Source of the DNA: Phycisphaerae bacterium
GTDB lineage: Bacteria; Planctomycetota; Phycisphaerae; Phycisphaerales; SM1A02
Length of the DNA: 43,606 nucleotides
Reading direction: 5' to 3'
NCBI GenBank assembly: GCA_018701395.1
Contig: JABIWU010000057.1
Location: 1 to 43,606 of the forward strand
This document shows, in pieces, positions 25,605 through 34,752 of this stretch. Below the pieces are notes generated by a model that was not told where the DNA came from, did no database searches, and saw only the letters and a list, made by a program, of their open reading frames with translations. Numbering within the stretch: position 1 is the first letter of the stretch; each line of letters starts with the position of its first letter. A program made the translations under genes and the position numbers.

Positions 25605-27386
25605 ATGTTTAAAGCATTAGAAATGCAATCTACGGAAGAAGTTTCCCCAAAAAGACTATTACTTTGGTCAATAGTTATTTTTGTTGCATTTACATGGATC
25701 TTTTGGGATTTTCTTCAGCGACAATTTTTGTTTGCAATACAACAGCAAGCAGACTGGGGTCACACACTTATTATTCCGTTTATTTCGGGCTATTTTATAT
25801 GGCTTTGCAGGGGGAAAATTCTTAGCGAACCCTTTAAGCGGGCTCGAAGCGGCATTTTGCTCCTTCTGCTCGGTTTGGGTTGGTATACGCTCTGTGCTCT
25901 GGGGCCTACCGCGATGCATCACCACAACCTAATGGGTTTTGGAGTCTGTCTCTCCATTACTGGGCTATGCTTGTATTTGTTTGGGTGGCGTGCGATGCAG
26001 TATCTTTGGTTTCCCCTTTTATATTTGTTTGTGTTTGGGCAATCGATTTCAGATCGCTTTATGGAAATCGTCACGTTTAAATTGCAAGACATCGCATCTA
26101 TTGGCTCTTATTATGGACTTACGATTCTTGGTTTAGATGTGACTCGAGCGGGGAATACGTTGGAAATTTTTTACAACGATGTTGCATATCCTCTAAATAT
26201 TGCAGAAGCATGTTCCGGCATGCGAATGCTGATGGCTTTTTTAGCGCTTGGCGTTGCAATGGCATACACTGGGTTGCCGTATCTCTGGCAACGAATAACA
26301 CTTGTAGTATTAGCATTGCCAACAGCGGTTTTTGTCAACATACTTCGGGTAATGTCTTTAGGGCTGCTGAGTATTGCAGACAGTGGATTAGCCGCAGGCG
26401 ATTTTCATACATTTATTGGGACGCTTTGGTTAATACCTGCTTTTTTAATTTACCTTGGAATCGTATGGATTCTTAAAAATTTAATCATTGAAGAAGATGA
26501 AATAGAAGAACCCGAAGAAGAAATTAGCCCACTGCGATTTCGAGGTACCGCAACTACTGGGTTTGTTACTGCGGTCGTCATTTTGTCGGTTTCAGCAGTT
26601 GCTTTGCAAATTGGAGTGAGCGCACTGAATGTGTATTTGAAAAAGGAAGCAGTTTTTCCTAGAAAAGTTTTTTCCGTGTTGCCCTCGACCATTGATGGGT
26701 GGAAACGAATCGGAGAGGATGCTAGGTTTGACTCTGCGGGCGTTGAAGCACTCGGTACAGAGTTGTACTTAACAAGAGCATATGCAAGCTCAGATAAAAC
26801 ATTGCCTGTTATTCAACTACACATTGCGTATTACACAGGTCAAATTGATGCAGTGCCACATGTGCCAGACAGATGCATGGTTGCTGGAGGGTATGTCCCT
26901 CTTACAGCGGAACCAATTACCGTAGCCATGCACATTGATAATTCTGATTGGGTAATAGACCAAGCAATTGGTCAAAATGGCACCCAATATCCAATGATTG
27001 AGCAGTGGGACCCAATTCAAGAAACTAATGAAATAATTCATTTTCCACTGGGCGACTTCGAATTGCGTTGCACTGAATTCATACATCCAAAACTAGGCGA
27101 TAACCATGTTTTCGCTGGCTATTTGTTTATTGCCAATGGAAAAACCACAGCGTATCCAGAAAGAATTAGAATGCTCGCATTCGACAGATCGTCAAAATAT
27201 GCTTACTACTGCAAGATACAATTTACAACACGTGGCGGTCCTCAATTCACTATGGACGAATTTAATGCGCTCGCTTCAGGATTTTTATCGAGCGCACTTC
27301 CAGAAATTATGCGTTGCCTCCCAGACTGGGCTGAGGTAACAGATCAAACTCAAACAACCCTTCTTCAAGATAATCAGGAGCCGTGA
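25605..27386 (+). CDS. Exosortase fused to EpsI domain
   Basis: A 593-residue membrane protein. Residues about 15-290 are the exosortase core with roughly eight membrane spans. The catalytic triad of the exosortase/archaeosortase family is visible: Cys203 in AEACSGMR, Arg248 in VNILRV and His268 in DFHTFIGTLWL. An acidic linker (about 294-308) joins one further membrane span to a periplasmic EpsI domain (about 350-580) with the usual HVPDRCMVAGGY segment. Exosortases cleave and re-anchor PEP-CTERM-type proteins at the envelope, normally in EPS-producing bacteria. No PEP-CTERM-like tail was found on any protein in this window, so substrates lie elsewhere. A TATAGA sequence 5 nt before the ATG may be its promoter. 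Confidence 0.92.
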   Translation: MFKALEMQSTEEVSPKRLLLWSIVIFVAFTWIFWDFLQRQFLFAIQQQADWGHTLIIPFISGYFIWLCRGKILSEPFKRARSGILLLLLGLGWYTLCALGPTAMHHHNLMGFGVCLSITGLCLYLFGWRAMQYLWFPLLYLFVFGQSISDRFMEIVTFKLQDIASIGSYYGLTILGLDVTRAGNTLEIFYNDVAYPLNIAEACSGMRMLMAFLALGVAMAYTGLPYLWQRITLVVLALPTAVFVNILRVMSLGLLSIADSGLAAGDFHTFIGTLWLIPAFLIYLGIVWILKNLIIEEDEIEEPEEEISPLRFRGTATTGFVTAVVILSVSAVALQIGVSALNVYLKKEAVFPRKVFSVLPSTIDGWKRIGEDARFDSAGVEALGTELYLTRAYASSDKTLPVIQLHIAYYTGQIDAVPHVPDRCMVAGGYVPLTAEPITVAMHIDNSDWVIDQAIGQNGTQYPMIEQWDPIQETNEIIHFPLGDFELRCTEFIHPKLGDNHVFAGYLFIANGKTTAYPERIRMLAFDRSSKYAYYCKIQFTTRGGPQFTMDEFNALASGFLSSALPEIMRCLPDWAEVTDQTQTTLLQDNQEP

Positions 27387-27391
27387 ATTAG

Positions 27392-30300
27392 ATGGCAAAA
27401 AAGAAATATAAGTCTGTACATAATAAGAAACGCAAAAATAATTCTGTTCACGGAAGTAAAACGAACAAGAAGTTGATAAAGATCTTGGTTGTTGCAACGT
27501 TACTCGTCGGCAGTGTGCTAGTTGGCTTGATTTATATGAACATGAAAAGCGCGGTTTCAAATGTTGCAAATGCAGACGAAAGTATGGAATTGGGTGACTT
27601 TCGAAAAGCATATAAGTTATACGGCAAAGCGGTCAGCAAAGAGTTAAACAACCTCGATTACATTTCGAAGTTGCAAAACGCACTTATCCAGATTACACCT
27701 AAGACGCAGGAAGAAGCAGTAGATTTCTACAACAGATATATTGAAACGTTAGTTCACGCTGCTAGATACAACCCCTCAGACATAGACGCTCAACTTGCAG
27801 TGGCAAATGAAATGCACAGAGCCGCACGAGTTACAGGAGGTTTGAATTATTGGAAGCGACTACAATTAGCTGCAAAGGCTGGGCTTGAGCATATTGCACT
27901 TGATAACCCTCGTCGTCACGAGTTGACACTGTTCGTTGGCCTTTCTTCGTTGCGCATCGAAGATGCGACCATGACTGAAACATATGATGCAATAGGTCAC
28001 GTACGATTCCCGGGCGAAAATGAAATTGAACTTGCAATTGAAGCAGACCCAGGGAATGCTATTGCATGGGCTGCACTTGCTCACGGAAGGATGGCACTAT
28101 ATTATCGTTTAACTGCGCAGGGCAAAACTAAACAAGCGAGCCTCAATTTCCAATTAGCAAATGAAACTATGCAACAAGCAATTGAAGTTGCAGGAGAAAG
28201 TTTTGATGTTTTGACTACGTACTTCAGGGATGTTTTGCTACAGAGGGGCACTCTAAATCAACTTCACTTGATGGACCCAAGAAAAGTTACGCAAGAAGAG
28301 TTAGAAATTGCCGAGTTGAAAGTCACTGATGCACAAGATGCACTCATTGAACATTTTGACCCAGAAATACACGGTTCGCGCACACCAGAGGTTGTAAGTT
28401 TATTGCTCAAAGCATCCAAAGAAGGGCCTGATGTTGCGATTCAAATTTTACAAAAACATATAGACCGATACCCTAAAGATTATGCAAGAAGGTATTTGTT
28501 TTCGACTGTGTTGAGGCAAAAGGATAGGCTTGACGAAGCAGAGGAAGTTGTACAAGTAATAATTGATGCGCCACAACAGACGGTGTCACTCGAAGCGATT
28601 GAACAATTTTCCTTACATGCACCTTCAGCCCATTTATTGGTTGAGCTGGCAATACATAAAGCGATTCGCGAGGAAGACGAAACTGTTAGGCAGCAATTGA
28701 TTAAAGAAGCAAAAAATAGTAGAGAACTTTTGTTAGGATTTGTTTCAAATAATAAAAAGAATAATTTGCTTTTGTATGCCGATGGATTGATTGCGCTTGC
28801 GGAGAAAAACTACGATGTTGCAACAGCCAAGATTGAGTTAGTAATTTCTCGAGTACCAATTCCGACTCCCCAACAACTTCGACATGCTGCAATCGCTCTC
28901 GCAGAAACTGGCTCAAAAGGTTTGGCGACAGTACGATTAGCATCTGCTATTGAGCAAGAGCCAGAAAATTTAGCGAACTACCTGTTAAAGGCGAGACTGG
29001 AATTGCAAATGTCAGATTTTGTTGCAGCCAAGCGGACGCTTAATAGACTTCCTGATTCTGCTAAAGAAGTAGAGCAAGTTGCAGAGTTGCTCGACATCAT
29101 CGCAATGAAAAATTCTGATTCAAATGAAACAGTGTTTACAGACGAAATTCTTTTCGTAATTGCAAGCGCTGAAAGAATGTATTCTCTGGGGCAAGTCCAA
29201 GAAGCAATTACATTGTTGCTTGAGGAAATAGATAGAACTGAGTCAAAGGATTGGCGTTTGCTTGTAGCAGTGTCCAACCTATATATGAACAACGAAGATA
29301 TAGAATCAGCAATTGCTTATCGCAAAGAGGCACTCCAACTGCGTCCTAACTTGAAGTTGCAAAATGACATAATTGCAATGGAGAGCGGGGATCGCGTTGA
29401 AGCAGTAATTGCAATCATCAACTCTCGCGATTTACCAGAAGGCGAAACTGCCCAGCGCATCGCTGTTGAATTGTATTCCCTTGGAATGAAGCAGCGGAAT
29501 TCGCAAATTCGCTGGAGCCGCATGGGAGATAAAACGGCAGCAGATGAAGCGGAGGTAATTTCTACGAAAGCATTTGAACATAGTAAACAATATCAAGAAC
29601 GAGCATTAGAACTTGGAGTAAATGCAGCATCAATCACATTGATGCAATTCAACCAAGCGCTGTTTGACAAGGACTTGGATTTAGCAGATGAACTAATCAA
29701 CGAATATAGTTCAATGTCATCAGATGAAATTGAATTGTCCGGAATGAAAATTAGTTCTCTCTTGTTAAAAGGTGAAATGGCAAAGGCAGATGGCGATTTT
29801 GCATCGGAGCAAATCCACTATAAAGATGCGTTAGAAATTGCACTGGCAAATACTGAAGAAAGGCCATTTTCAGATGTTACTTGGAGTGTTCTAGGTATGG
29901 TGCACTCTGCTATGGGTAATCTGGATAAAGCGCTTTCTGCGAACGAAGAGGCGTATCGAATTGCACCAAAATCTAAAGAGAACGTTCGTAGTTATGTTGG
30001 GTCTTTGTATTCAACAAATGCAGATGCAACTCGCTTGCTTCGAGTCATCAGACTTGCCCGGACGCAACACCCTTCAGATAAGCAAATATTGGAAGTTTGG
30101 TTAGATATGGAATCTCAAAGAGGGAATCTTAGTGATGTTCTTTCATATCGAAATGAACGGTACATGCTTAAACCTAAAGATAGAAACAATACGATTAATC
30201 TTGCTGCGTTCTATATGCAAACTAAACCAACTCACGAATTGTTATTGAATGTGGATGGAAGTAAAAAGTATCCAAACAGAACATGGGAAAAATTACCTTC

Positions 30301-32548
30301 CCTTAGACAGAATGAAATTTTAAGAGAAGCGGAAACAGAATGGGTTACGATGTCGAATAGTTTGCTTGTTGATTTGGCGAAAGAGGTTGACCCCACAGTA
30401 AAAAGTTGTTTTCTTCACGCAAGTGTACTACGTGATAGAGGACGGCTTGACGAAGCATCGAAAGTTTGGGAAAAATTCATTGAAACTCGAAAAGGAACGG
30501 ATGAGTTTTCTTTGGCGTCAATTGCGGCAGCAGATTTCTTTATGAAAGCAGATAAAGTTACTCAAGCGATTGTTTTGTTGAAGTCTGCCGTTGAATTCCA
30601 AAGTGATATATTTGAAGTTGATTCCGCGCTCGGTTCAATGTATTTCTTGCAAGGCGAATATGCGCTCGCGGCGGAATCGTTAGAAAGACCAACACAGGCA
30701 ACAAATGACATGGCGCTTCAATCGCGAAGAATTGAAGCGTTGGCGATGTCAAGTCAGTTTGAAGAAGCGGAAAAAGCGCTGGTTCATTTTAAAACTTCAA
30801 ATAATGCCTTTTCTGCTGCGACACTTGAAGCAACAATTCATAGGGTGCAAAGTTCAGTTTATTTAGCACAAGGCAAAATGGAAGAAGCGACCGAATCACT
30901 TGCTAGGTATAGAAAGTCGCTTAAAAAGGCTATCGATGCCGACCCGACGAGCATGCTACCTTACTTTAGACTTTGTTCAAGTTTGTTGAACGAATATCGG
31001 TTGACTCAAAATAAAGAATTGCTTGAGGAAGCGCTTGTAATTGCAGATGCTGGGGATAACATTGGCGCTACGGGCGCTACGGGCGCTACGGGCGCTATGG
31101 GCGCTACGTTAGAACAGTTCGCTATAATTCGTGCCGATGTCCTTCAAGCAGACGGACAACTGCAACGAGCAATAGAAAGATTAGTTCGGTACATTGCTGA
31201 AACTCCAAGTTCTGACGCTGCTCGTCAACGATTAGTCGAGGCTTATCTTGATTCAAATAATGTAAATAGAGCAATTGCAGTAGTAGAAGAAGGCATACAA
31301 AATAATCCAAGAAGTAGTGTTTGGCTTAATCGATTGGGCGATTTGGAATTTCGTGTAAATAACAATAGAGAAAATGCGGCCATTGCATATATCGATGCAA
31401 TGAAAATAGCCCCGACAGTAAGCCAATTACTCATACTCAATGTACTCACTCGAACAGAGCAATCTATGCCAGACCTAGATTTGATTGCAATGGCACGAGG
31501 CGTAGCATCCCAATTACACCCTGCTGCAAAATCTATTGAAGCAAAATCTTTGATGAATCTTAATCGCAGCAGGGAGGCTGTTGCAGCAATGGAAGTTTCA
31601 TGGGGAATGTACAACACTGGAATTGATCGTGGTTGGATTCCTGCAATTTCAATTGTTGATTGGTTTGTAGATTTAAAACCATTATTTAAGAATGGGCCAG
31701 AAGAAGGCGAACGTATGGCAAGAAGATTGGCTTCAGGAAAACTTACTTCTGAACAGCAATATGGTCTTGCGAATTTTTACAAAGAATACGGAGTTCAATA
31801 CGTTGATAAGACAATTGCATTGATTGATGAATCTGTCAATGACTCTCGCACTGATACAACTATGCGTGCAAACCTTCTTAATTTAAAAGGCGGGTATTTA
31901 GTAGAAGTTGGTAAATTTGAAGAGAGCAAAGCCGTATTCAAGCAACTAGTTGAAGAATTTGATTCAGCATTAGTGTTAAATAATTATGCCTATGTTGTCG
32001 GTGTTTACATGAACGAACCTGAAGAAGGATTAATTCTTGCGAAGAAAGCCGCAAAAAAAGCACCAAGAAACCCTTCTATTATTGACACTGTTTCAGAGTT
32101 GTATCAGCGTACGGGTAACTTTGTGAAAGCGGCTGAAATGCTTGACTATCTTGTAATATTAGACCCCTCAAATGCTAAAGCAATGGCTAAATTGGCTATT
32201 TTGAATTCTGAGCAACTTAAGCAACCCGAAAGAGGAATTATCTTTGCAGAACGAGCAAGAAGTATCTCGCCACGCCTTCCAGAAGTGCTTGATGCGCTCG
32301 GATGGAGTTATTTCCAGCTAGGTCGTGAAGATAAGGCAAAAGATTATTTGCAAAGGTCACTCCGAGAAGGGGAGACGATGAACGCGTATGTGCATTTAGC
32401 ACAGGTAGTTACAGAACGCAGAGAATACGACAAGGCCTTGGATTATTTACGAATGGCTCAAGAACTTGCAGAAGATTCATATTCGAAGGATAGTATTACA
32501 GCCCTTAAAGACGATATTCGCAGTATTCAGGTTGCTATACCTGAGTAA
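27392..32548 (+). CDS. Giant TPR protein of the exosortase/EPS locus
   Basis: 1718 residues. A very basic N-terminus (residues 1-28, mostly Lys, Arg, Asn) precedes one membrane span (about 29-49), so the bulk should lie outside the cytoplasm. The remainder is helical tetratricopeptide-like repeats (for example EMLDYLVILDPSNAKAMAKL, DALGWSYFQLGREDKAKDYL). A TPR protein (PrsT type) is a standard member of exosortase-EPS loci, but this one is roughly twice the length I would expect. Residues 1225-1239 are a collagen-like run of Gly-Ala-Thr triplets encoded by a 9-bp DNA repeat. It starts 5 nt after the exosortase gene. A scaffold role in EPS assembly or export is inferred. Confidence 0.82.
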   Translation: MAKKKYKSVHNKKRKNNSVHGSKTNKKLIKILVVATLLVGSVLVGLIYMNMKSAVSNVANADESMELGDFRKAYKLYGKAVSKELNNLDYISKLQNALIQITPKTQEEAVDFYNRYIETLVHAARYNPSDIDAQLAVANEMHRAARVTGGLNYWKRLQLAAKAGLEHIALDNPRRHELTLFVGLSSLRIEDATMTETYDAIGHVRFPGENEIELAIEADPGNAIAWAALAHGRMALYYRLTAQGKTKQASLNFQLANETMQQAIEVAGESFDVLTTYFRDVLLQRGTLNQLHLMDPRKVTQEELEIAELKVTDAQDALIEHFDPEIHGSRTPEVVSLLLKASKEGPDVAIQILQKHIDRYPKDYARRYLFSTVLRQKDRLDEAEEVVQVIIDAPQQTVSLEAIEQFSLHAPSAHLLVELAIHKAIREEDETVRQQLIKEAKNSRELLLGFVSNNKKNNLLLYADGLIALAEKNYDVATAKIELVISRVPIPTPQQLRHAAIALAETGSKGLATVRLASAIEQEPENLANYLLKARLELQMSDFVAAKRTLNRLPDSAKEVEQVAELLDIIAMKNSDSNETVFTDEILFVIASAERMYSLGQVQEAITLLLEEIDRTESKDWRLLVAVSNLYMNNEDIESAIAYRKEALQLRPNLKLQNDIIAMESGDRVEAVIAIINSRDLPEGETAQRIAVELYSLGMKQRNSQIRWSRMGDKTAADEAEVISTKAFEHSKQYQERALELGVNAASITLMQFNQALFDKDLDLADELINEYSSMSSDEIELSGMKISSLLLKGEMAKADGDFASEQIHYKDALEIALANTEERPFSDVTWSVLGMVHSAMGNLDKALSANEEAYRIAPKSKENVRSYVGSLYSTNADATRLLRVIRLARTQHPSDKQILEVWLDMESQRGNLSDVLSYRNERYMLKPKDRNNTINLAAFYMQTKPTHELLLNVDGSKKYPNRTWEKLPSLRQNEILREAETEWVTMSNSLLVDLAKEVDPTVKSCFLHASVLRDRGRLDEASKVWEKFIETRKGTDEFSLASIAAADFFMKADKVTQAIVLLKSAVEFQSDIFEVDSALGSMYFLQGEYALAAESLERPTQATNDMALQSRRIEALAMSSQFEEAEKALVHFKTSNNAFSAATLEATIHRVQSSVYLAQGKMEEATESLARYRKSLKKAIDADPTSMLPYFRLCSSLLNEYRLTQNKELLEEALVIADAGDNIGATGATGATGAMGATLEQFAIIRADVLQADGQLQRAIERLVRYIAETPSSDAARQRLVEAYLDSNNVNRAIAVVEEGIQNNPRSSVWLNRLGDLEFRVNNNRENAAIAYIDAMKIAPTVSQLLILNVLTRTEQSMPDLDLIAMARGVASQLHPAAKSIEAKSLMNLNRSREAVAAMEVSWGMYNTGIDRGWIPAISIVDWFVDLKPLFKNGPEEGERMARRLASGKLTSEQQYGLANFYKEYGVQYVDKTIALIDESVNDSRTDTTMRANLLNLKGGYLVEVGKFEESKAVFKQLVEEFDSALVLNNYAYVVGVYMNEPEEGLILAKKAAKKAPRNPSIIDTVSELYQRTGNFVKAAEMLDYLVILDPSNAKAMAKLAILNSEQLKQPERGIIFAERARSISPRLPEVLDALGWSYFQLGREDKAKDYLQRSLREGETMNAYVHLAQVVTERREYDKALDYLRMAQELAEDSYSKDSITALKDDIRSIQVAIPE
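31064..31108 (+). repeat. Five tandem copies of a 9-bp unit (Gly-Ala-Thr repeat)
   Basis: Unit GGCGCTACG repeated five times without interruption; the fourth copy reads GGCGCTATG (Thr to Met). Units are in frame, so copy-number change adds or removes Gly-Ala-Thr without frameshift. The run is far more GC-rich than the surrounding gene. Confidence 0.95.
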
Positions 32549-32562
32549 TTGGAACAATAGAT

Positions 32563-34746
32563 ATGCCAACACCACCGCAAAGAAATGTAGGTTCTCCTAA
32601 CCGCCCAATGCCCAAAGGGCGAGCTATTGACCCGATTAGGGTCTTAAGAAGATATTGGAAGGGAATTCCAATCTGGGGAGCTATTGGTGGTGTCATTGGT
32701 GTTGTTGCATTCGTTTTGTTTGCTCGTTTTTATCCGCTCTACTCAGGCGAGGTGATGTTCGAAGTCCGTCCAGGTCTTGGGGATGCAACCGATATCGCAA
32801 CGACAGATACTATTAGTGACAAAATGGTTGAGCGGGTTGCCGCAACGCAAACATTCTTGATTAAGGAACGCTCCATTCTCACAGTTGCAATGTCAGATAG
32901 AGCGATGGAGGAAACGGTTTGGCTTCAGCAGTTCATTGATCCAATAACCCAAACACTTCTTGTTGATGATGCGGTCGATGAATTGCTCGAAGAAATTGGC
33001 ACAATTATTAAACGTGGAACGAACCTCTATGGAGTTCGTTGGTCTGCACATGTTTCAACAGATGTGCCAATTATGCTTAACTCAATTGCAAAAGCATATA
33101 TGCGTCGGATGAAGGAACTGGATGACGAGAGTTTCAGATCTAACTCTGAGTTGTTTGAAGACCAAGGTCGCGGAATTCGGTTTAAGTTGCAAGACTTGAA
33201 TGATGATTTGCAGGCGTTTATTCAAAAGATGGGTATTACTACGCTGGACGATGCTCGATTTTCAGCAACTATGGTTGAAATTCAGCGCTTAAGTGAAAAC
33301 GCAATTGAGAATAGACAGCAATTAATTGGTCTTGACCAACGTTCTCAACAGGTTGCTGCAAAACTTGAAGGCACAATGGAGCCAACAATGGAAGATCGTC
33401 TTCTTGCAGAAAAAGATCCGATTATTTTTCGGCAAGAGCAGGTGCTTGAAACACTTGAAGCTAATTTAAGAGCGCTTCGCGATCGATTAGACAACTCACA
33501 TCCGCAAATAAAAGAATCGGAAATTATAGTCAAGGCAACAAGCGATCAGATTGAATCAAAAATTGAAACTATTATACGTCGAAACTTAACAGCTGAGTTG
33601 CGAGATGCAGAATCGGCAAAAGGCCAACTCATTGCAGCACTTGAACGAACCGAGTCGGAAATTATTGTGAAAGATACCACACTAAGAGACCTTGCTGCAA
33701 ACCAATCACAGTTCGAAGGGATGGAGTCAACACGCAAGCAATTAGAATTGCAACGTGACGAAAATCAACGGTTGATTTCAAGTTTGAAACTAATGCAGTT
33801 GCGGGTAGATGCAAGTAGAGTTCGTCAATTAACTCCTGCGCTTGAACCACGCGAAAAATCATTTCCTGAACTTGAAATTTTAATTCCAGCAGGAATGGTT
33901 CTATCGATGGGTATATTTATCGGATTGGTTTTCCTTCGTGAATTGACAGATCAAAAGATTCGTAGCGCAAGTGATGTGCTTATTATTCCAGGCGCTTCAG
34001 TTGCCGGCGTCTTGCCTGATATACATGAAGATCCCGCAGGTCTTGAAACACCAGAGTTAGCATTACTTCACAGTGGCGAAGGTGTATTTGCTGAATCTTG
34101 CCGTCAGGCATGGACAGGAATTAACCGTACCCTGCAGCAATCAGCGCATCAATCCTTGCTGGTTCTTGCTGCCGCGCCAGAAGCTGGTACGACAACCGTC
34201 ATTGGTAACTGTGCAATTGCTGCTCAATTGTCTGGAACGAATACCGTTGTGATTGATTGCAATTTCCGTCGACCCTGTCTTGCCTCTATGTTTGACTTTG
34301 ATGACGCTTCTGCTGGAGTTGCAGATATGTTGGCTGGAAGTGCAGGCATTGCCGAGTGCATTCAAAAAACAGAATCGGGTGTCGATGTCATTGCCGCTGG
34401 AAATCCGGCAAATCGCCTCTTTCAACGATTGGGAAGCGAAAAAATGAAGAGCATCTTGGCTGAACTGCGAGATAAATATGATTTAGTTATTATTGATGCC
34501 CCGCCTTCTATTGTTGCAGGCGATGCTTTGCTTCTAGCAAACTTGGTAGACGCAATTATTGTAGTTGTTCACAGTGACCGAGATGAGCGCGGCTTAGTTG
34601 CTCGTGTTCTTCGCGAACTGGGTGAAAGCAGAGCGGAAATTCTAGGTGTAATGTTGAACGCTGCTGTTGGAACAGTTGGCGGTTATTTCCGAAAGAATTA
34701 CCTTGCAATGATTTCATATTCTGATCAAGAAGAAGACGACGAATAA
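32563..34746 (+). CDS. Wzz/BY-kinase-like polysaccharide co-polymerase with degenerate Walker A
   Basis: 727 residues. A first membrane span (about 40-60), a long periplasmic coiled-coil region (about 180-430, Wzz and GNVR type) and a second span (about 442-465) are followed by a cytoplasmic BY-kinase-like domain. The Walker A region reads PEAGTTTV at 539-546, where the invariant Lys is Thr543; Walker A' reads VIDCNFRRP (second Asp is Asn); Walker B LVIIDAPP is intact. The C-terminus keeps a tyrosine cluster (GYFRKNYLAMISY) before an acidic tail. The family sets polysaccharide chain length; kinase activity may be lost here. A phosphatase of the expected type is encoded two genes downstream. 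Confidence 0.87.
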   Translation: MPTPPQRNVGSPNRPMPKGRAIDPIRVLRRYWKGIPIWGAIGGVIGVVAFVLFARFYPLYSGEVMFEVRPGLGDATDIATTDTISDKMVERVAATQTFLIKERSILTVAMSDRAMEETVWLQQFIDPITQTLLVDDAVDELLEEIGTIIKRGTNLYGVRWSAHVSTDVPIMLNSIAKAYMRRMKELDDESFRSNSELFEDQGRGIRFKLQDLNDDLQAFIQKMGITTLDDARFSATMVEIQRLSENAIENRQQLIGLDQRSQQVAAKLEGTMEPTMEDRLLAEKDPIIFRQEQVLETLEANLRALRDRLDNSHPQIKESEIIVKATSDQIESKIETIIRRNLTAELRDAESAKGQLIAALERTESEIIVKDTTLRDLAANQSQFEGMESTRKQLELQRDENQRLISSLKLMQLRVDASRVRQLTPALEPREKSFPELEILIPAGMVLSMGIFIGLVFLRELTDQKIRSASDVLIIPGASVAGVLPDIHEDPAGLETPELALLHSGEGVFAESCRQAWTGINRTLQQSAHQSLLVLAAAPEAGTTTVIGNCAIAAQLSGTNTVVIDCNFRRPCLASMFDFDDASAGVADMLAGSAGIAECIQKTESGVDVIAAGNPANRLFQRLGSEKMKSILAELRDKYDLVIIDAPPSIVAGDALLLANLVDAIIVVVHSDRDERGLVARVLRELGESRAEILGVMLNAAVGTVGGYFRKNYLAMISYSDQEEDDE

Positions 34747-34752
34747 TCCATT

